From Pelomonas sp. Root1237 (GTDB lineage Bacteria; Pseudomonadota; Gammaproteobacteria; Burkholderiales; Burkholderiaceae_C), in the NCBI RefSeq assembly GCF_001425055.1, contig NZ_LMDK01000004.1:1573-65572 (forward strand): 64,000 bases of DNA, read 5' to 3'. Below are positions 60,648-64,000 of this stretch, piece by piece. Position 1 is the stretch's first letter; each line of letters opens with the position of its first letter. The notes below the pieces were generated by a model. The model was not told where the DNA came from. It ran no database searches and saw only the letters and a list, made by a program, of their open reading frames with translations. A program made the position numbers and the translations under genes.

Positions 60648-61916
60648 ATGTCCGACTCCCATTCCTTCCCCCGTCGCCACCTGCTCGCGGCCGCCCTTGG
60701 CGGCGCTGCCGGCCTGAGCCACGCCAAGGAGCAGTCGCCACTGACCGTGGCCGCATTCCCACTGGTCGACGTCATCGCCAAGGATGTGCTCAAGGGCTGG
60801 AACCAGCGTCACCCCGAGATCCGCACCGAGGTCATCAGCCGCCAGTACGACGACCACCACACGGCGATGACGACAGCGCTATCGACCTCCGGCCACTTGC
60901 CCGACGTCATCGCGCTGGAGACGAGCTACCTCGGTCGCTTCTCGCTGGGCACGGGGCTGGAGGATTTGTCGGCGCCGGCCTTTGGCGCCGAGCGCTTCAA
61001 GGACCGCTTCGTGTCCTTCGCCATTGAGACGGCGCGCAACCGCGAGGGCGCCATCGTCGCCCTGCCCACCGACATCGGCCCCGGCTCGCTGTTCTATCGC
61101 GCCGACCTGCTGGCCCAGGCCGGCCTGAAGGAAGCCGACCTGACGCAGTCCTGGGAGGCCTACGTCGACGCCGGCATGCAGCTCAAGGCCAAGACCGGCG
61201 CCTACCTGATCGGCGACGTGCGCCTGCTCAAGGACATCATCGTGCGCGGCGGCACGCCGCCGGGCGAGGGCCAGTTCTTCGACAACCAGGGCCGCGCGCA
61301 GATCACGTCGCCGCGCTTCGTGCGAGCCTTCGAGCTGGCGCAGAAGGTGCGCCGGCAGAAGCTGGACGCGCGCGTCGAGGTCTGGTTCAACGATTGGGCC
61401 GAGATGCTCAAGCGCGGCCGCCTGGCCACCGAGCTGTCGGGCGGCTGGATGGCCGGCCAGATGGCCAACTGGGTGGCACCGCAGACGGCCGGCAAATGGC
61501 GCATCGCGCAACTGCCCGAGAACACCTACTGCTCCTACGGCGGCACCTACTACGCCATCCCGCGCCGCTCGGCGCCCGAGCGCAAGCAGCTCGCCTGGCA
61601 ACTGATCCAGGAGCTGACGCTGGACCGCCAGCGCCAGCTCGAGGCCTTCAAGTCGCAAGACGCCTTCCCGGCCCTGCTGGATGCGCAGCAGGACGCCTTC
61701 TTCGACCAGCCGGTACCCTTCCTGGGCGGCCAGCACGCACGCCTGCTGTGGCGCGACGCCGCGCGGCGCATCCCCGTCGTCAAGATGCACAAGCAGCACA
61801 AGTTCGCCGACGAGGTCATCAACGCCGAGCTCGACAACGTGCTCGAGTACGGCAAGCCCATCCACCAGGCATTGGAGGATGCTCAGGCGCTGTTGGTGCA
61901 CAGGGCGAATCGGTGA
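60648..61916 (+). CDS. Sugar ABC transporter substrate-binding protein
   Basis: 422 residues of the family 1 (MalE/UgpB-like) binding proteins: LTVAAFPLVDVIAKDVLKGW, ALETSYLGRFSLGTGLEDLS, ATELSGGWMAGQMANW. The N-terminus FPRRHLLAAALGGAAG looks like a twin-arginine or long Sec signal. No ribosome site precedes the ATG; the operator occupies that position. Likely binds a glycan released by the adjoining GH16/GH18 enzymes, given shared operators. A 577-bp element separates it from the permeases. Confidence 0.85.
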   Translation: MSDSHSFPRRHLLAAALGGAAGLSHAKEQSPLTVAAFPLVDVIAKDVLKGWNQRHPEIRTEVISRQYDDHHTAMTTALSTSGHLPDVIALETSYLGRFSLGTGLEDLSAPAFGAERFKDRFVSFAIETARNREGAIVALPTDIGPGSLFYRADLLAQAGLKEADLTQSWEAYVDAGMQLKAKTGAYLIGDVRLLKDIIVRGGTPPGEGQFFDNQGRAQITSPRFVRAFELAQKVRRQKLDARVEVWFNDWAEMLKRGRLATELSGGWMAGQMANWVAPQTAGKWRIAQLPENTYCSYGGTYYAIPRRSAPERKQLAWQLIQELTLDRQRQLEAFKSQDAFPALLDAQQDAFFDQPVPFLGGQHARLLWRDAARRIPVVKMHKQHKFADEVINAELDNVLEYGKPIHQALEDAQALLVHRANR

Positions 61917-61955
61917 TGGTTGCTCGTTCGAACCGGGGTGTTTTGGCCAAGCCCA

Positions 61956-62532
61956 GCCGGGATTTCGTCCCGGCGGCCGACCTACTTTTTGCGCCGCCAA
62001 AAAGTAGGCAAAAAGCTCTCCCCTGCGAAACCGCCCCTGTCGGGGTCCCCTGCGATGCTCGCGTTCAAACAAAGGGGCGCGAAGTCAGAAGTTGATGCGA
62101 GCTGCGCTCGCGCCTCGGGCTCCTGCGCTTCTCGGCGGTTTAGAAGGGGAGGCCCCGAACAGCCACAACAGCCAAACCCGAAATCGGGCTGCCACTGGGC
62201 TGTTCAATCACACCCCCTTTGAGGCCGCCGAGGAGCGCAGGACTTCAAGCCCGTTCGCGCAGCGAACCTCAAGAACTGACTCGCGACGCTTGTTTGAGCA
62301 GAGCGTAGCGGCGCGAGTTCGGCGCGCGGGCTTGAAGTCCGACGCACTGAGGCAGGACCGAGCACAGCACCTGCGTGCTGTGCGACGCCTGACGAAGGAC
62401 TTGCCGCTTGCAAGCGGCAAGGCACGCAGGGCAGCCCGCTGCGAAGCTAAGGGCCGGGCGGTTCGGGGGCGACTCTTTGCCTTCTTTCTGGTCGCTCAGA
62501 AAGAAGGTCGCCCGCCGGGGCGACGTCCCGGC
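61956..62532. repeat. Non-coding element B with long terminal inverted repeats
   Basis: The left arm (61956-62015) and right arm (62475-62532) are near-complementary: both outer ends read GCCGGGA..TCG going inwards, then a CGGCGG/GGCGAC block and an internal hairpin (CTACTTTTTG/CAAAAAGTAG left; CTTCTTTCTG/CAGAAAGAAG right). The core is full of palindromes: GGACTTCAAGCCCG with its complement at 62327-62340, TTGCCGCTTGCAAGCGGCAA at 62401-62420, and GCACAGCAC-CTGC-GTGCTGTGC at 62362-62383. Open frames inside have no coding character. End design matches element A; the core does not. Confidence 0.85.
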
Positions 62533-62578
62533 ATGGCCATCGGCATCAACCTCCGACAGCTCGCGGAGCGCTGACCTC

Positions 62579-63469
62579 ATGCGCATCCCTGCCTCCTGGA
62601 CGCCCTACCTCCTGGTCAGCCCCTTCCTGATCCTGTTCGCCGTGTTCGGCCTGTTCCCGCTGCTGTTCTCGGCCTGGCTGGCCTTCCAGTCCTGGGAGCC
62701 GACCAGCGGCATCGACTCGATGAAGTTTGTCGGCCTCGACAACTTCATCTTCGCGTTGACCGACGGCTGGTTCTGGAAGGCGCTGCGCAACACGTTGTGG
62801 CTGGCCTTCGCCTCCGGCGCGCCGCAGCATCTTGTGGCGTTGCCGCTGGCCGTCTTCCTGCACCAGGCCTTCGGGCGTTGGCGCGGCCTGTTCTCGGGTG
62901 CCTACTTTCTGCCCTACATCACATCCACGGTCGCCATCGCGATGCTGTTCGGTTCGCTGTTCTCGAACGACTACGGGCTGATCAACCAGGCCCTGCATGC
63001 GCTGTTCGGCATGGAGAACATCAACTGGATGCGCTCCCCCGAGGCCATCAAGCCGGCCATCGCCCTCGTCGTGTTCTGGCGCTATGTCGGCTTCAACCTG
63101 GTGCTGTATCTGGCCGCGCTGCAGACCATCCCGCACGACCTCTACCAGGCCGCCAAGCTCGACGGCGCCAACGCCTGGCAGCAGTTCTGGCGCATCACGC
63201 TGCCCAGCCTCAAGCCCATGATCCTGTTCGGCGTCACCCTGTCCCTGATCGGCGGGCTGCAGCTGTTCGAGGAGCCCTTCATCCTGACCAATGGCAAGGG
63301 CGGTGCCGACCAGCAGGCCATGACGGTGGCCATGTACCTCTACCGCGAGGCCTTCGACTTCAGCGACTTCGGCGGCGCCAGTGCGCTGGCCTGGATCATG
63401 TTCGGCGTCATCGCCGGGCTGACCTGGCTGACCAACAAGGCCTTTGCGGACAGGCGGGTGCAGGCATGA
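62579..63469 (+). CDS. Sugar ABC permease 1 (MalF-like)
   Basis: 296 residues with about six hydrophobic segments, opening WTPYLLVSPFLILFAVFGLF. The EAA-type loop is YQAAKLDGANAWQQFWRITL, which docks the ATPase. The ATG at 62579 has GGAG nine bases upstream; longer reading runs into the repeat element. Overlaps the second permease gene by ATGA. Confidence 0.9.
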   Translation: MRIPASWTPYLLVSPFLILFAVFGLFPLLFSAWLAFQSWEPTSGIDSMKFVGLDNFIFALTDGWFWKALRNTLWLAFASGAPQHLVALPLAVFLHQAFGRWRGLFSGAYFLPYITSTVAIAMLFGSLFSNDYGLINQALHALFGMENINWMRSPEAIKPAIALVVFWRYVGFNLVLYLAALQTIPHDLYQAAKLDGANAWQQFWRITLPSLKPMILFGVTLSLIGGLQLFEEPFILTNGKGGADQQAMTVAMYLYREAFDFSDFGGASALAWIMFGVIAGLTWLTNKAFADRRVQA

Positions 63470-64000
63470 AGAGGGTTCCGAAGTACGCGGCCTACGCGGT
63501 TGTCGGCGCTGGTGCGCTGATCATGCTGGCGCCGTTCTATTTCATGTTCGTGTTCGCGACCCAGTCGCGCACCGACATCTTCAACGTGCCGCCGCCGCTG
63601 TTCTTCAGCACCGAACTGCTCAACAACATCGGCGTGCTCACCACACGGCTGCCGTTCTGGAAGAACGTCGGCTGGAGCCTCTACGTCGGCCTCATGTCCA
63701 CGGCGCTGACCCTGCTGTTCTGCTCGATGGCCGGCTATGCCTTCGCGATGCTGGAGTTCCGTTTCAAGAAGGCTCTGTTCGCCCTCGTCATGGGAACCAT
63801 GATGGTGCCGGCCTTCATGAACATGATCCCGACCTTCATGGTCATGGACACGCTGGGCTGGATCGACACCCACCGCGCGCTCTACCTGCCCGGCGCGGCG
63901 AGCGCCTTCGGCATCTTCCTGATGCGCCAGTTCGCGGCCAGCACGGTGCCGCATGAGCTGATCAACGCCGCGCGCATCGATGGCTGCAGCGAGCTTGGCA
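63466..64000 (+). CDS. Sugar ABC permease 2 (MalG-like), truncated by window end
   Basis: 178 complete codons are visible: MKRVPKYAAYAVVGAGALIM, FFSTELLNNIGVLTTRLPFW, MAGYAFAMLEFRFKKALFAL, and HELINAARIDGCSELG, the EAA loop, at the very end of the window. It pairs with permease 1. The C-terminus and any following ATPase gene are outside. Confidence 0.88.
   Translation, partial: MKRVPKYAAYAVVGAGALIMLAPFYFMFVFATQSRTDIFNVPPPLFFSTELLNNIGVLTTRLPFWKNVGWSLYVGLMSTALTLLFCSMAGYAFAMLEFRFKKALFALVMGTMMVPAFMNMIPTFMVMDTLGWIDTHRALYLPGAASAFGIFLMRQFAASTVPHELINAARIDGCSELG

Noticed and set aside
62092-62586. Open frames inside element B
   Set aside because: Same reason: palindromic non-coding sequence, no start signals, no family match.

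Overview
High-GC DNA (roughly two-thirds G+C by eye) with the gene content of a free-living, polymer-degrading betaproteobacterium. TonB-dependent receptors, a PEP-CTERM protein, aromatic-CoA catabolism and C-ending codons suggest Burkholderiales of the Roseateles/Mitsuaria/Pelomonas type. This is inference; no rRNA or other marker gene is present to settle it.

Layout. (1) 1-1067: decayed plant-polysaccharide genes, namely the 3' part of a GH31 gene with a deletion/frameshift and a collapsed GH9 cellulase remnant. (2) 1089-5862: secreted metallopeptidase-like protein, AmpG-like MFS permease, polysaccharide deacetylase and secreted alpha/beta hydrolase. (3) 5985-19095: a tightly overlapping operon for aerobic aromatic-acid degradation through CoA thioesters, best matching the 2-aminobenzoyl-CoA route. 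It has a fused monooxygenase/reductase, SDR, MarR regulator, hydratase, acyl-CoA dehydrogenase, CoA ligase, five-part liv-type ABC importer, thioesterase and RidA. (4) 19153-21103: a Fic protein with two 28-bp operators, convergent with a lower-GC HEPN-like gene. (5) 21112-39021: a divergent (N-acetyl)galactosamine-polymer locus. The minus strand carries agaR, agaK, agaS, agaZ and a permease. The plus strand carries a TonB receptor, periplasmic amidohydrolase, GH36, GH27, a lectin/DUF4874-DUF4832 protein and two spherulin-4 (GH135-like) proteins. (6) 39064-41387: a second EF-G gene with an attenuator-like leader. (7) 41924-45029: AraC regulator, SnoaL-like protein and an unclassified lipoprotein, with less typical base composition. 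(8) 45518-60333: SapC, JmjC-like cupin, two flavin-dependent halogenases, a TonB receptor, a LacI regulator, GH16 glucanase and two GH18 chitinases, all on the minus strand. (9) 60648-64000: a sugar ABC importer, truncated by the window end.

How it fits together. Regions 5 and 8-9 look like adjoining systems for fungal cell-wall polymers: alpha-1,4-galactosaminogalactan, beta-glucan and chitin. In region 5, secreted endo-acting enzymes and alpha-galactosidases would release oligomers, the TonB receptor and permease would import them, and AgaK/AgaS/AgaZ would feed glycolysis. The AgaR-type boxes lie in the divergent promoter. In regions 8-9 one LacI-type palindrome, TGAAAGCGCTTTCA, recurs before the TonB-receptor/halogenase operon, before GH16 and at the start of the sugar-binding protein gene. 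The lacI gene lies among these targets.

Two non-coding repeat families stand out. Elements of 516 and 577 bp with long, hairpin-bearing terminal inverted repeats each separate a binding-protein gene from its permease gene in two unrelated ABC operons. A ~100-bp repeat with a covarying hairpin lies beyond the 3' ends of two minus-strand genes.
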